Below are positions 38,220 through 47,602 of a stretch of DNA of 64,000 bases, piece by piece. Position 1 is the stretch's first letter. Every line of letters starts with the position of its first letter. Both the position numbers and the translations under genes were made by a program. Under the pieces are notes generated by a model, which was not told the origin of the DNA, did no database searches, and saw only the letters and a list, made by a program, of their open reading frames with translations. Source of the DNA: Sphingomonas canadensis (GTDB taxonomy: Bacteria; Pseudomonadota; Alphaproteobacteria; Sphingomonadales; Sphingomonadaceae); assembly GCF_026013525.1 (NCBI RefSeq), contig NZ_JAPDRA010000006.1:124001-188000 (forward strand), read 5' to 3'.

Positions 38220-39596
38220 ATGTCCCGCCGCATCTTCGCCGGCCACCTCGTCCGCGCGCTGCGCGACCGGCTGGGGATCGCCCAGGCCGATATGGCAGCG
38301 CGCATCGGCATCTCGACCAGCTATCTGTCACAGATCGAGAATGCCGACCGGCCGATCACCCCCGCCGTGCTGGCCGCGCTGGGCGAGGCCTTTCCCGGCG
38401 ACTGGGCGGCGATCGATCCGGAGGAGGACACATCGCTGCTGATCGACGCGGTGGATGCCGCGGGCGATCCCAGCGTGCCGGAGGCCGCGCTGGCGCCGGA
38501 CACGGTGCGCCGCGGCGTCGAGCAGCAGCCCCAGCTCGCGCGGCGGATGGTGGCGCTGCACCGCGCCTTCCGCCGATCGCAGGACCAGCTCGCCGTGCTC
38601 GACGATCGCTATGACGCGGGATCGGGCGAGGCGGCGCGGCTGCCCTGGGAGGAGGTGCGCGACTGGTTCCATGCCGAGCGCAACTATGTCGACGCGATCG
38701 ACCGCGAGGCGGAGCGGATCGCCGATGCGCTGGAGGGAGCCCGCGGGCTGGAGGCGCGGCTGGCCGATCGCTTCGGCGTGCGCGTGGAGACGGGGGGAGA
38801 CCGGCTGCGCGCCTATGATCCGGACGCGCGCGTGCTGCGCCTCGATCCCGCGCAGCCGCCGGAGAGCCAGGCCTTCGCGGTGGCGCACCAGCTCGCGCGG
38901 CTGGAGTTCGCCGGGCTGATCGCGGAGACGGCGCATCGCGGGCTGGACAGCGCGGCGGGGCGTGAGCTGCTGTCCGCCGGCCTCGCCAATTATGCCGCCG
39001 GCGCGCTGCTGATGCCCTATGCCCGCTTCCGCGCGGCGGCGCGCGAGCTGCGCCACGACATCGATCGCCTGCGCCAGCGCTTCGGCGCCAGTTTCGAACA
39101 GGCCTGCCACCGCCTATCCACCCTCCAGCGCCCCGGCGCCGCCGGCATCCCCTTCTTCTTCTGCCGCGTGGACATGGCGGGCAATATCACCAAGCGCCAT
39201 TCGGCCACGCGGCTGCAGTTCGCCCGCTTCGGCGGCGCCTGCCCGCTATGGGTGGTGCATGAGGCGGTGGCGATCCCCGATCGCATCCTGGTCCAGCTCG
39301 CGGAGACGCCGGACGGCGTGCGCTACGTCTCGATGGCCAAGGGGCTGGTGAAGCCCAGCGGCAGCTATGCCCGCGCCCCGCGCCGCTTCGCCGTGGCGCT
39401 GGGATGCGAGGAGAGCCACGCGCGCGAGTTCATCTATGCCGACGGGCTGCGCATCGACGGCGCGGCGACGCCGATCGGCAGCAGTTGCCGTATCTGCCCC
39501 CGCCACGACTGCGACCAGCGCGCATTCCCCCCCGCGGGCAGCGAGATCCGCATCGACCCCGATTCGCGCGGCACCGTCCCCTACGCCTTCCGCTGA
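38220..39596 (+). CDS. pccR: Short-chain fatty acyl-CoA regulator family protein (PccR/ScfR)
   Basis: A 458-residue regulator. Xre-type helix-turn-helix (about residues 8-62: [40 protein letters not shown]) is followed by a long helical region and an ImmA/IrrE-like domain in which the zinc motif is degenerate ([13 protein letters not shown]). The C-terminal ScfR domain has a Cys cluster ([16 protein letters not shown], about 432-447). The family senses acyl-CoA and controls propionate genes. It starts at ATG 38220, 5 bp after GGAGAA. It is read divergently from pccB with operator half-sites between them, strong context for regulating the pathway. Confidence 0.9.
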   Translation: MSRRIFAGHLVRALRDRLGIAQADMAARIGISTSYLSQIENADRPITPAVLAALGEAFPGDWAAIDPEEDTSLLIDAVDAAGDPSVPEAALAPDTVRRGVEQQPQLARRMVALHRAFRRSQDQLAVLDDRYDAGSGEAARLPWEEVRDWFHAERNYVDAIDREAERIADALEGARGLEARLADRFGVRVETGGDRLRAYDPDARVLRLDPAQPPESQAFAVAHQLARLEFAGLIAETAHRGLDSAAGRELLSAGLANYAAGALLMPYARFRAAARELRHDIDRLRQRFGASFEQACHRLSTLQRPGAAGIPFFFCRVDMAGNITKRHSATRLQFARFGGACPLWVVHEAVAIPDRILVQLAETPDGVRYVSMAKGLVKPSGSYARAPRRFAVALGCEESHAREFIYADGLRIDGAATPIGSSCRICPRHDCDQRAFPPAGSEIRIDPDSRGTVPYAFR

Positions 39597-39641
39597 AGGG
39601 CTTGCGGCCGCCGCAACCCTGTGGCAACCGGACCGCCGCGC

Positions 39642-39681
39642 GCGGGTGTAGCTCAATGGTAGAGCAGAAGCTTCCCAAGCT
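39642..39681 (+). repeat. attL: 5' half of tRNA-Gly(CCC)
   Basis: These 40 nt repeat positions 1-40 of the intact tRNA-Gly at 55789-55828 with one change (T at 39660, C at 55807). Homology ends inside the anticodon stem (after GCTTCCCAAGCT), and island sequence follows. It cannot form a tRNA because the T arm and acceptor 3' strand are missing. It is the chromosomal 5' half left behind by integration. Confidence 0.9.
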
Positions 39682-39711
39682 CGCGCCGTTGGCCGATTTC
39701 CGCCATTCCTG

Positions 39712-39775
39712 CTGTAAACCAGCCTAAAATCGGGTCTTCAGTTTCAATGACTTGAGATTGAGGTGTAAACCGAAA
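39712..39775 (+). other. Left-end integrase arm-type sites
   Basis: CTGTAAACC at 39712-39720 and GTGTAAACCGAAA at 39763-39775 match GTGTAAACCGAAA and GTGTAAACCGG at the right end (55714-55737) in the same orientation. Direct short repeats at both ends of a tyrosine-integrase element are typical of arm-binding sites. Confidence 0.55.
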
Positions 39776-39789
39776 ATCAGGGCTGATTG

Positions 39790-39805
39790 GTGCAACTAGT
39801 TGCAC
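39790..39805. other. Perfect 16-bp palindrome GTGCAAC-TA-GTTGCAC
   Basis: Lies 26 bp before the GIY-YIG gene start. Related 7+2+7 palindromes lie at 44559-44574, 50958-50973 and 54265-54280 in the island. This one could be an operator of the first cargo gene or a recombinase core site. Confidence 0.55.
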
Positions 39806-39830
39806 AACAACATAGCGACGGCGGCTCCAA

Positions 39831-40673
39831 ATGGCCTTGACCTTCAACATGCTGCTGATCGACGCCAGCCTCGATCCGCGCGACGTGCGACTGATGCGGC
39901 ACCAGCAGGCTGCTTCCACCGGCCTTACGCCCTACGCCCTTTGGCGGGATGATCCAGCCGAGTTCGAGCGATACCAGAGCGCGCAGCGCGCCGATCGCCG
40001 GGCATACTTCGACAGCCGCTATTGGGCTGGCTTCGTCGTGCCACCCGATGGAAGCACCTTGTTTGTCGGACTGTATGAGATCGACGGTCACGAGCCCGTG
40101 CCCTCCGACTGGATTGACCCGCTGCATCGCTCGACCGCTACGCAGGTGGGACGGGAGTTGGACATCTATGCCTATCAGCGTCTGCCGGAGTTCGATCAGT
40201 TCGCCGGTCGCCTGAAGGTGGAATGGGGCGAAGGAAAGCGAAGCTGGGCACAACGGGCGGATGGCCCAAAAGGCAGCAAACCCATCATCGAACTGGCCCG
40301 CGTATTTCGTGAGCCCGACTTTCCCGGCTACAGCAGCTTCGTCGCCAATCTCGCAAGCCTCGCCACCACCCCCGCGCCGTGGATCGCGGCGCTATCCGCC
40401 GCGAGAGGTGTCTACCTGCTGACCTGCCCCCGAACCCGCGAGCAATATGTCGGCGCAGCCTATGGCGCGGATGGCTTCTGGGGCCGATGGCAAGTCTATG
40501 TCGCCACCGGGCACGGCGGTAATGAGGGGCTCAAGAGCCGCGAACCGTCCGATTACCAGATCAGCATTCTTGAGGTCGCCGGATCGGCAGCAACGGTTGA
40601 CGACATCTGCACGATGGAGGGGCTTTGGAAGGCCAAGCTCCAGAGCCGCGAGATGGGGCTCAATCGGAACTAG
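39831..40673 (+). CDS. GIY-YIG nuclease superfamily protein with unknown N-terminal domain
   Basis: A 280-residue protein. The last 90 residues match a GIY-YIG nuclease module: GVYLLTCPRTREQYVGAAYG (GVY at 193-195, YVG at 206-208), an Arg in FWGRWQVYV (about 219), a Glu in CTMEGLWKAKL (about 263) and the Asn in GLNRN at the end. All catalytic positions are filled. The N-terminal 190 residues (MALTFNMLLIDASLDPRDVRLMRHQQ...) have no recognised fold; NMLLIDASLDPRDVRLMRHQ with a Trp-rich stretch is notable. It opens the island's restriction cluster, 17 bp before the next start. Nuclease activity is predicted, not shown. Confidence 0.7.
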   Translation: MALTFNMLLIDASLDPRDVRLMRHQQAASTGLTPYALWRDDPAEFERYQSAQRADRRAYFDSRYWAGFVVPPDGSTLFVGLYEIDGHEPVPSDWIDPLHRSTATQVGRELDIYAYQRLPEFDQFAGRLKVEWGEGKRSWAQRADGPKGSKPIIELARVFREPDFPGYSSFVANLASLATTPAPWIAALSAARGVYLLTCPRTREQYVGAAYGADGFWGRWQVYVATGHGGNEGLKSREPSDYQISILEVAGSAATVDDICTMEGLWKAKLQSREMGLNRN

Positions 40674-40690
40674 GTGACAGGAGGTTGGAG

Positions 40691-41047
40691 GTGCGGAGCG
40701 AACGTCCCCACGGGCAAGAGGAGGTCGAGGACGTGATCCTGAACGTCCTGTCACACGGCCACGTCATGACGACGCAAGAGATCACCCGGAGCGTGAAAGC
40801 CAAGCTGCCTTTGACTTCGACGGACTTGGCGCGAGCGAACAAGCGCAGCAATGAAGCCAAGATTGACCAAATCATAGCCAACGCCCTTCAGGATCGACGG
40901 CGGCTCTGCCGGAACGGCCTGATCGAGCGTGTCGCGCGAGGGGAGTTCAGGCTCACCCGCAAAGGACGGGAGTATCTCGCTGCACAGGCAGAGATGTTGA
41001 AGGATGCCACAGCGCTGCTAGATGATTTATTCCCGGACTTGGAGTGA
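40691..41047 (+). CDS. Small winged-helix DNA-binding-like protein
   Basis: A 118-residue protein with a winged-helix look: VEDVILNVLSHGHVMTTQEITRSVKAKLPLTSTD, a basic helix ANKRSNEAKIDQIIANALQDRRRLC, then GLIERVARGEFRLTRKGREYL. It resembles the Mrr N-terminal-type domain often seen in restriction loci, but no nuclease part follows. I chose GTG 40691 because AGGAGG lies 6 bp ahead; a longer in-frame reading starts at TTG 40625. It sits between the GIY-YIG protein and hsdM and may regulate the cluster. Confidence 0.6.
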   Translation: MRSERPHGQEEVEDVILNVLSHGHVMTTQEITRSVKAKLPLTSTDLARANKRSNEAKIDQIIANALQDRRRLCRNGLIERVARGEFRLTRKGREYLAAQAEMLKDATALLDDLFPDLE

Positions 41048-41102
41048 GGCTGGATTGCGGCGGGGTCCGGGGATAAGCCCTCCTCATTCACGAGGGGACC
41101 CT

Positions 41103-42602
41103 GTGGCGAAGCTCACACAATCTGAACTGGAACGGCATCTCTGGGGCGCGGCGGACATTCTGCGCGGCACCGTCGATGCGGCGGACTACAAGCAATATAT
41201 CTTCGGGCTGCTATTCTATAAGCGCCTGTGCGACGTGTGGGACGAGGAGTTCGAGGCACTGCTCGCCGAGACCGGCGACCGCGAGGAAGCCGCCGACCCG
41301 GACGAGCACCGCTTTCACATCCCGCGTGAGCATCGTTGGGATGAGGTGCGCAAGCACGCCACCCAGATCGGCCAACGGCTCAACAACGCGCTCGCCGCCA
41401 TCGAAGACGCCAATCTCCGGCTGCGCGGCGTGTTCGGCGATGTGGACTTCGCCAATCAGGACCGTTTCTCCGACGCGCTGCTGGAGAAGCTGCTCGCGCA
41501 CTTCGAGAAGCACCGGCTGCGCAACAGTGACGTGCCCGCCGACATGCTCGGCGACGCCTATCTCTACCTCATCAAGATGTTCGCCGAGGGCGCGGGCAAG
41601 AAGGGCGGCGAGTTCTATACACCGCGCCAGATCGTGCGGCTGATGGTCGAGATCGTCGAGCCGCGCCCCGGCATGTCGATCTACGATCCCACCTGCGGCT
41701 CGGCGGGCATGTTGCTGGAGGCGGTCCAGTATCTGAAGGATCGCGGCGAGGACGCGCGGAGCCTGTCGCTTTACGGGCAGGAGAAGAACTTCGCGACATG
41801 GGGCATCGCGGAGATCAACCTGTTCCTCCACAATGTCGATGACGCGTTCATCGCTAAGGGCGACACGATCCTCTCGCCGAAACGATATGATCCCAAGGCG
41901 CGAGAGTTCGTCGAGGGTGTCGGAGCCTATGACCGGGTGCTCGCCAATCCGCCCTTTTCCGAAAAGGTATGGGGCTATGAGGTGTGGTCGAACGGCGATC
42001 CGTTCGGGCGCGATGTCTATGGCTGCCCGCCCAAGGGCTATGGCGACCTCGCCTTCGTGCAGCATATGCTGGCGAGCCTCAAGGATGACGGGATGCTCGC
42101 CGTGGTGGTGCCGCACGGCGTGCTGTTCCGGGGCGGGGCCGAGGCGCGCATCCGGGAGGCCATGCTGACCGCCGACGTGATCGAGGCGGTCGTGGGCCTC
42201 GCGTCCAATCTGTTCTACGGAGCGAGCATTCCTGCGGCGATCCTGATGTGCCGGAAGAAGAAGCCGCAGGAGCGACGCGGCAAGGTGCTGATCGTCAACG
42301 GCGATGCGACCTATCAGCCGGGCAAGGCGCAGAACACGCTGACCGATGGGCATGTGAAGGTGCTTGCCGATGCGGTGCATGGCTTCGCCGACGTCGAGAA
42401 ACTGGCGCGCGTCGTGCCGGTCGCGGAGATCGCCGCCAACGGCCACAATCTCAATATCAGCCGTTACGTGCAGACCAACGGCGATGCCGAGGCCGTGGAT
42501 GTCGCGGCGGAAGTCGCCAAGCTGCAACACCTGATCGCCAAGCGCGACGAGGCCGAAGCGGTGATGTTCGGGCACCTCAAGAGGCTCGGCTATGTCGGGT
42601 GA
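41103..42602 (+). CDS. hsdM: Type I restriction-modification DNA methyltransferase subunit
   Basis: A 499-residue N6-adenine methyltransferase. The N-terminal helical HsdM_N domain (about 1-140) begins MAKLTQSELERHLWGAADILRG. The SAM motif IYDPTCGSAGMLLEA starts near residue 193 and the catalytic NPPF (VLANPPFSEKVWGYE) near 282. Preceding it, GEFYTPRQIVRLMVEIV is a family hallmark. It partners two HsdS-encoded specificity domains to methylate the host sites. The start is GTG 41103 after GAGGGG. It overlaps hsdS by 11 bp (ATGTCGGGTGA). Confidence 0.95.
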   Translation: MAKLTQSELERHLWGAADILRGTVDAADYKQYIFGLLFYKRLCDVWDEEFEALLAETGDREEAADPDEHRFHIPREHRWDEVRKHATQIGQRLNNALAAIEDANLRLRGVFGDVDFANQDRFSDALLEKLLAHFEKHRLRNSDVPADMLGDAYLYLIKMFAEGAGKKGGEFYTPRQIVRLMVEIVEPRPGMSIYDPTCGSAGMLLEAVQYLKDRGEDARSLSLYGQEKNFATWGIAEINLFLHNVDDAFIAKGDTILSPKRYDPKAREFVEGVGAYDRVLANPPFSEKVWGYEVWSNGDPFGRDVYGCPPKGYGDLAFVQHMLASLKDDGMLAVVVPHGVLFRGGAEARIREAMLTADVIEAVVGLASNLFYGASIPAAILMCRKKKPQERRGKVLIVNGDATYQPGKAQNTLTDGHVKVLADAVHGFADVEKLARVVPVAEIAANGHNLNISRYVQTNGDAEAVDVAAEVAKLQHLIAKRDEAEAVMFGHLKRLGYVG

Positions 42603-43779
42603 GGCGCTGGCAATCTGTAACCCGCCCCTACAAGTTGAGCTTGTCTCGGGGCCTCCGCCAGAATGGAGGCAGGTCACGCTGAGAGACGTCATCGCCCTCG
42701 AATATGGACGCTCGTTGCCCGACAAATCGCGTCAGCCCGGCTCTGTGCCGGTTTACGGTTCGAATGGCGTTGTCGGTTGGCATGACGAGGCACTGGTGCC
42801 CTCGGGAGGCATTATTATTGGTCGGAAAGGAACAGCAGGCTCGGTAACGGTGTCGCCCGATCCTTTCTGGCCAATCGACACCACCTATTTCGTGAAAGCA
42901 CGTCAGAACCTCGATTGGGACTGGCTCGCAGCGACCCTGCATCACGCTCGCCTGAACGAGTTGAACGAAGCGACAGGGGTTCCGGGCCTCAATCGCGACA
43001 AAGCGTATCTCCAACCCATTCTTCTTCCCCCGCTCGACGAACAGCGGCGGATCGCAGAAGTGCTGCGGTCGGTGGATGAGGCGATTGCGGCCAATGAGAC
43101 CCTGCTCGATGGCGTTAGGTCCGTGAAGCAAGGGACAATGGAAGAAGTTCTCTCGGGCGGCTTCACCGAGGTCAGGCTTGAAACACTGCTGGCCGAAACG
43201 CGCTACCCGATGCGCAGCGGACCATTTGGCAGCGCGCTGCTCAAGTCGGAACTGCATCCCGAGGGCGTCCCCTTCTTGGGGATCGACAATGTGCATGTGG
43301 AACGGTTTGTGCCAGTCTATCGGCGTTTCGTGTCCGAGGAGAAATATAGGGAGCTTTCGCGCTACACTGTCTATCCCGGCGATGTGATGGTCACGATCAT
43401 GGGGACGGTCGGGCGATGCTGCGTTGTGCCGCCCAATGTTGGCACAGCAATATCCTCGAAGCACGTCTGGACGCTCACCATCGACCAATCCCGCTATTCC
43501 CCCGCGTGGCTGGCGTGGCAGATAAATCATTCGCGGCCTGTGCTGGAGCAGCTTCGGGGATCGGCGCAGGGCGGCATCATGAGCGCCATCAGTTCCGGCA
43601 CTCTACGTGATCTCATGGTGCCGCTGCCATCCCCAACGGAAGTGCGAGAGATCGAAGACTTGCTGCTTTCGTTCAATGCCCAAATCGCTGTGCTCGAAGC
43701 CGAACGAGATCAAGCCAACACTCTGAAAGCGGCGCTCATGTCCGACCTACTCTCCGGTCGCGTGCGGGTGCCCGCATGA
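42592..43779 (+). CDS. hsdS: Type I restriction-modification specificity subunit
   Basis: A 395-residue subunit with two target recognition domains. The first ends in LNRDKAYLQPILLPPLDEQRRIAEVLRSVDEAIAAN, the second in SGTLRDLMVPLPSPTEVREIEDLLLSFNAQIAVLE; both carry the conserved helix that connects to HsdM. Each domain reads one half of a bipartite site, so the enzyme should recognise an interrupted asymmetric sequence. The halves cannot be decoded by eye. It lies within the hsdM overlap and ends in an ATGA overlap with hsdR. Confidence 0.92.
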   Translation: MSGEALAICNPPLQVELVSGPPPEWRQVTLRDVIALEYGRSLPDKSRQPGSVPVYGSNGVVGWHDEALVPSGGIIIGRKGTAGSVTVSPDPFWPIDTTYFVKARQNLDWDWLAATLHHARLNELNEATGVPGLNRDKAYLQPILLPPLDEQRRIAEVLRSVDEAIAANETLLDGVRSVKQGTMEEVLSGGFTEVRLETLLAETRYPMRSGPFGSALLKSELHPEGVPFLGIDNVHVERFVPVYRRFVSEEKYRELSRYTVYPGDVMVTIMGTVGRCCVVPPNVGTAISSKHVWTLTIDQSRYSPAWLAWQINHSRPVLEQLRGSAQGGIMSAISSGTLRDLMVPLPSPTEVREIEDLLLSFNAQIAVLEAERDQANTLKAALMSDLLSGRVRVPA

Positions 43780-46700
43780 GCGAATACCGCCTCGCCGAGA
43801 AGCCTGCGCTCGATGTGCTGGAGGGGTTGGGATACGAGCCGCTTCACCCCGACACAGCCTTGGCGATGCGGATCGAGGAGAACCGCGCTATCCTCAAGCC
43901 GGTGCTGATCGAGGCGGTGCGTGCGATCAACGGTATCGGCGAGGCGGACGCCGAGGCGGTCTATAACGACCTTGCCACGCTGGCCGAAAACGAGGATTGG
44001 CAGCGCAAGCTGCGCGGCGGCTATTCGCGCCGGTTGCAGGGCGAGAACCGGGATCGCCCCGTCGCGCTGATCGACTTCAAGCACCCCGCGAATAACCGCT
44101 TCCATGTCGTGCGCCAGTTCCGCGTCGCCGCCCAGCGTTCGCGCATCCCCGACATCGTGCTGTTCGTGAACGGCATCCCCTTGGTGGTGATCGAGGCCAA
44201 GTCGCCCTTGAAGGCCACCGCCAAGGCCGAGGAAGCGTTCGAGCAGATCAAGCAATATGAGCGCGACGTGCCCCGCTTGTTCGCGTCCAACGCCTTCAAC
44301 ATCGTCACCGATGGCATCGCCACGCTCTACGGCGCGACGGGCGCGCCTTCGCAGTTCTACGCGCCTTGGCCCGACGCATGGCCGCGCAGGCGCGCCGACT
44401 TCGCCGACGATCTCGCCAAGGACCTGTGGTGCCTGTGTGAGCCCGTCCGGCTGCTCGATCTGCTCGCGCATTTCATCGTGTTCGAGACCGATCCCGAGAC
44501 GGGCAGGAAGATCAAGAAGGTCTGCCGCTATCAGCAGTTCCGCGCGGTCAACAAGGCGGTGCAACGGGTTGCAGAGGGCGTGCACCGCAAGGGGCTGATC
44601 TGGCACACGCAGGGTTCGGGCAAGAGCCTGACGATGGTGTTCCTAGCGCTCAAGCTCAAGACGCACCTGACCCTCGACGCGGCGACGCTCGCCAATCCCA
44701 ACATTCTGGTGCTGACCGACCGGATCGACCTCGACAATCAGATCAGCACCACCTTCGTCGCGTGCGGGCTGCCCAATCCCAAGCAGGCCGCGTCGGTCGG
44801 CGAACTCCGCGACGCCGTCGCGCGCGGCGGCAACGGGCAAATCCTGCTCTCCACGATCTTCAAGTTCGCCGGGTCGAAAGACCCGATCCCCAACTCGGCC
44901 AACTGGATCGTGCTGGTCGATGAGGCGCACCGCACGCAGGAGAAGGACCTCGGGGCTTATCTGCAAGCCACGCTGCCCGATGCCTTTTTCTTCGGTTTCA
45001 CCGGCACGCCGATCAAGAGCATCGACAAAGATACCTATGCCCGCTTCAGCATCGAGGGCGAGGGCTATCTCGACAAATACGGCATCGACGATGCGGTGCG
45101 CGACGGTGCGACCGTCCCGATCCTCTACGAAGGCCGCAAGACCGACTGGGCGATCAACGAGGCCGAGATCGACATATTGTTCGACCGCTGGTTCGTCGAT
45201 CTGCCCGACGACAAGCGCGACGCATTGAAGCGCAAGGGGCTGACCGTCGCCACCATCGCCAAGCACCCGGAGCGCATCCGCCTGATCGCGCGCGACATCT
45301 GGGAGCACTTCAAGGCGGTGTGCCAGCCGGACGGCTTCAAGGCGCAAATCGTCGTCGTGGATCGTGAGGCCGTGATCCTCTACCGCGCCGCGCTCGCCCC
45401 CGTGATCGCCGCCGATCTGGAGCGCGGCGGGCTGGATGCCGACACTGCCCGCGCGGACGCCGACGCGATGATCGCGTGCGTCTATTCCAAGAGCCAAGAG
45501 GACAATAAACCTTCCGAGGACCCGGACGTTGCCGCGCTGCGCGCCGAACTGGAGAAGCACTATCTCGATGCCGAGGCCGAGAAGAAGTCGAAGGCGGCAT
45601 TCAAGCTGTTCGGCCATCAGCCGAGCTTCCTGATCGTATGCGACAAGCTGCTGACCGGGTTCGACGCGCCGATCGAGCATGTCATGTATCTCGACAAGCC
45701 GCTCAAGGAGCACGGCCTGTTGCAGGCCATCGCCCGGACCAACCGCACCTGCTCGATCAAGCTGCCGGACGGCGGTGAGATCGCCAAGCCGCACGGGCGC
45801 ATTGTCGATTATATCGGTGTCACCAGCCACCTCGACGAGGCGCTGCAATCCTATCGCTCCGAGGATGTCGAGAACGCGCTGCGCGACATCGCCATCCTGC
45901 GCAACGACCTCAAGGAAGCACACGCCCGCTATCGTGTCCATAAGCGGGCGATGGGGTTGGAAGGGCTGGACGAGAAGGCGGCGGCCTATGCGCTCCGCGA
46001 GATCGTGGGCAATGGCCGCGAGGACGAGTGGTTCGACCTCCAGCGGCTCGCGCGCATCTTCATCAAAGTCTATGGCGACCTCTCCCCCGATCCCGCTATC
46101 TTGGACTTCACAGGCGAGGCGAAATGGGCCGCCGCATTCCTCCGGCTCGCCACACAGGTGATCGCCAAGGACGAAAGCCTCGATCACCGCAGCTACTCCG
46201 GCAAGATCAGGGACATGCTGGAGCAGCACGTCCATGTGACCGGGCTCTCCACCACGATCCGGTTGCGCAGCATCACCGATCCTGAGTTCGCCGACGACTT
46301 CGACACCGAGGAGAAATCCGAGCCCGAGTTGCAGGAAGCCTTCGTGCGCAAGTCCGCCGAGCTTCGCCGCGTCACCCGCGAACTGGTGGACCGGAACCCG
46401 GCCCAATATGGTCGCTTCTCCGAGCGCGTGCTGGAGATCATCCGCCGCTTCGAGGCAGGACAGATCGCCGCCGCCGAGGGCTTGCGCGAGTTCGAGGGGC
46501 TTACCGGCGACATCGAAACCGAGCAGGGCGCGCACGCCGAACTTGGCATGGACGAGAATGCGTTTTCGATCCTGCGCATCATGGAGGCCATCGTGCCCGA
46601 CACCGATCACGCGGTGTTGCAGGACGCCGCCATTGCCATTGGCGCGGTGTACGCGCAGGCGAAGGCAAGCCAGCCCGCGTTCCCGCACATGCCCGAATAT

Positions 46701-46820
46701 CTCCGCAGTCTTCGCCAGCAGGTTCGGCGTGTCCTCGCGGAGCACGACATCGGCGAGACCAAGGCCATCCGCGACGCCGTCGAGGAGTTCGCCGTCAGCG
46801 CCTACGGGGACGGGCAGTGA
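43776..46820 (+). CDS. hsdR: Type I restriction-modification endonuclease/translocase subunit
   Basis: A 1014-residue subunit. The N-terminal nuclease domain has the PD-(D/E)xK motif PDIVLFVNGIPLVVIEAKSP (E-A-K near residues 140-142). The SF2 motor follows: Walker A HTQGSGKSLTMV (about 279-290), DEAH box VLVDEAHRTQ (about 382), motif III GFTGTP, and later QAIARTNR. The C-terminus is a helical coupling region. It translocates DNA and cuts at distant positions. Starts in ATGA overlap with hsdS and itself overlaps the next start by GTGA. Contains a TGCAAC-GG-GTTGCA palindrome at 44559. Confidence 0.95.
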   Translation: MSEYRLAEKPALDVLEGLGYEPLHPDTALAMRIEENRAILKPVLIEAVRAINGIGEADAEAVYNDLATLAENEDWQRKLRGGYSRRLQGENRDRPVALIDFKHPANNRFHVVRQFRVAAQRSRIPDIVLFVNGIPLVVIEAKSPLKATAKAEEAFEQIKQYERDVPRLFASNAFNIVTDGIATLYGATGAPSQFYAPWPDAWPRRRADFADDLAKDLWCLCEPVRLLDLLAHFIVFETDPETGRKIKKVCRYQQFRAVNKAVQRVAEGVHRKGLIWHTQGSGKSLTMVFLALKLKTHLTLDAATLANPNILVLTDRIDLDNQISTTFVACGLPNPKQAASVGELRDAVARGGNGQILLSTIFKFAGSKDPIPNSANWIVLVDEAHRTQEKDLGAYLQATLPDAFFFGFTGTPIKSIDKDTYARFSIEGEGYLDKYGIDDAVRDGATVPILYEGRKTDWAINEAEIDILFDRWFVDLPDDKRDALKRKGLTVATIAKHPERIRLIARDIWEHFKAVCQPDGFKAQIVVVDREAVILYRAALAPVIAADLERGGLDADTARADADAMIACVYSKSQEDNKPSEDPDVAALRAELEKHYLDAEAEKKSKAAFKLFGHQPSFLIVCDKLLTGFDAPIEHVMYLDKPLKEHGLLQAIARTNRTCSIKLPDGGEIAKPHGRIVDYIGVTSHLDEALQSYRSEDVENALRDIAILRNDLKEAHARYRVHKRAMGLEGLDEKAAAYALREIVGNGREDEWFDLQRLARIFIKVYGDLSPDPAILDFTGEAKWAAAFLRLATQVIAKDESLDHRSYSGKIRDMLEQHVHVTGLSTTIRLRSITDPEFADDFDTEEKSEPELQEAFVRKSAELRRVTRELVDRNPAQYGRFSERVLEIIRRFEAGQIAAAEGLREFEGLTGDIETEQGAHAELGMDENAFSILRIMEAIVPDTDHAVLQDAAIAIGAVYAQAKASQPAFPHMPEYLRSLRQQVRRVLAEHDIGETKAIRDAVEEFAVSAYGDGQ

Positions 46821-47560
46821 CGCACGCGTTGCGTATCGGGCGGACGGCCATATCCTACGAGCTTCGTCGCTCGGCGACTGCATCAGAACGCCGGATCACC
46901 GTCACGCCCGGCCATGTCGAAGTGCTGGCGCTCACCACCGACGACGACGACGCCATCGCGGGCTTCTTGGACCGCAAGCGGCAATGGCTGCTCGACACCG
47001 TGCGCGAGATGGAGCGGATCGCCGCAACCCGCCACGCCGTGCCCCGGTTCATGACCGGCTCCAAGATACCCTATCGGGGCCGCAACATGCCGCTGACCGT
47101 CCGGCGCAGCGACGCCGAGCGGATCGAGATCGCCTATCGCAACGGCTTCATCGTCGATCTTCCAGTATGGGCAGGCCGCGAGACAGACCGGCTCGTCGCG
47201 AGCGAACTCAAGCTATGGCTGAAGCAGCGTGCCCGGCGCAATGTAAAGGAGATCGCCGCCATTTATGCCAGCCGCTTCGGCCTACAGCCCCGATCCATCC
47301 GTGTCGCTGACTTTGCTACCGGCTGGGGATCGTGCGGGCCGGAAGGCAATATTCTGATAAACTGGCACCTGATCTTCGCACCGAGAAAGGTACTGGAATA
47401 TGTCGTCTTGCACGAACTGGCGCACCTGCGACACCGCTCCCATGGCCCCGAGTTCTGGAACCTGCTTTCGATAGCGTCGCCGGACTGGTCCGCATCGAAG
47501 CAATGGCTAGATAGACATCAGCACGAAATTGTAGCAGATTTTCTCGATTGGAAAGGTTGA
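46817..47560 (+). CDS. YgjP-type metallopeptidase (M48-like, SprT relative)
   Basis: A 247-residue predicted zincin. The active-site helix is EYVVLHELAHLRHRSHGPEFWNLL, with HELAH about 198-202 and a third His in SHGPEFW. Before it lies the conserved DFATGWGSCGPEGNILINWHLIFAP. YgjP/DUF45 metallopeptidases very often accompany hsdR in type I loci, and here the GTG start overlaps the hsdR stop (GTGA), so they are coupled. The target is unknown; roles suggested for related zincins include protein removal from DNA. The start is GTG 46817. Confidence 0.85.
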   Translation: MTHALRIGRTAISYELRRSATASERRITVTPGHVEVLALTTDDDDAIAGFLDRKRQWLLDTVREMERIAATRHAVPRFMTGSKIPYRGRNMPLTVRRSDAERIEIAYRNGFIVDLPVWAGRETDRLVASELKLWLKQRARRNVKEIAAIYASRFGLQPRSIRVADFATGWGSCGPEGNILINWHLIFAPRKVLEYVVLHELAHLRHRSHGPEFWNLLSIASPDWSASKQWLDRHQHEIVADFLDWKG

Positions 47561-47602
47561 TCGCGCAATTGTGTGTTCTGCGATGCTTGGGGAGTAGGCA
47601 CG

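Noticed and set aside
39642..39681. tRNA gene at the left island end
   Set aside because: Only the first 40 nt are present; no T arm or 3' acceptor strand, so it cannot fold as a tRNA.
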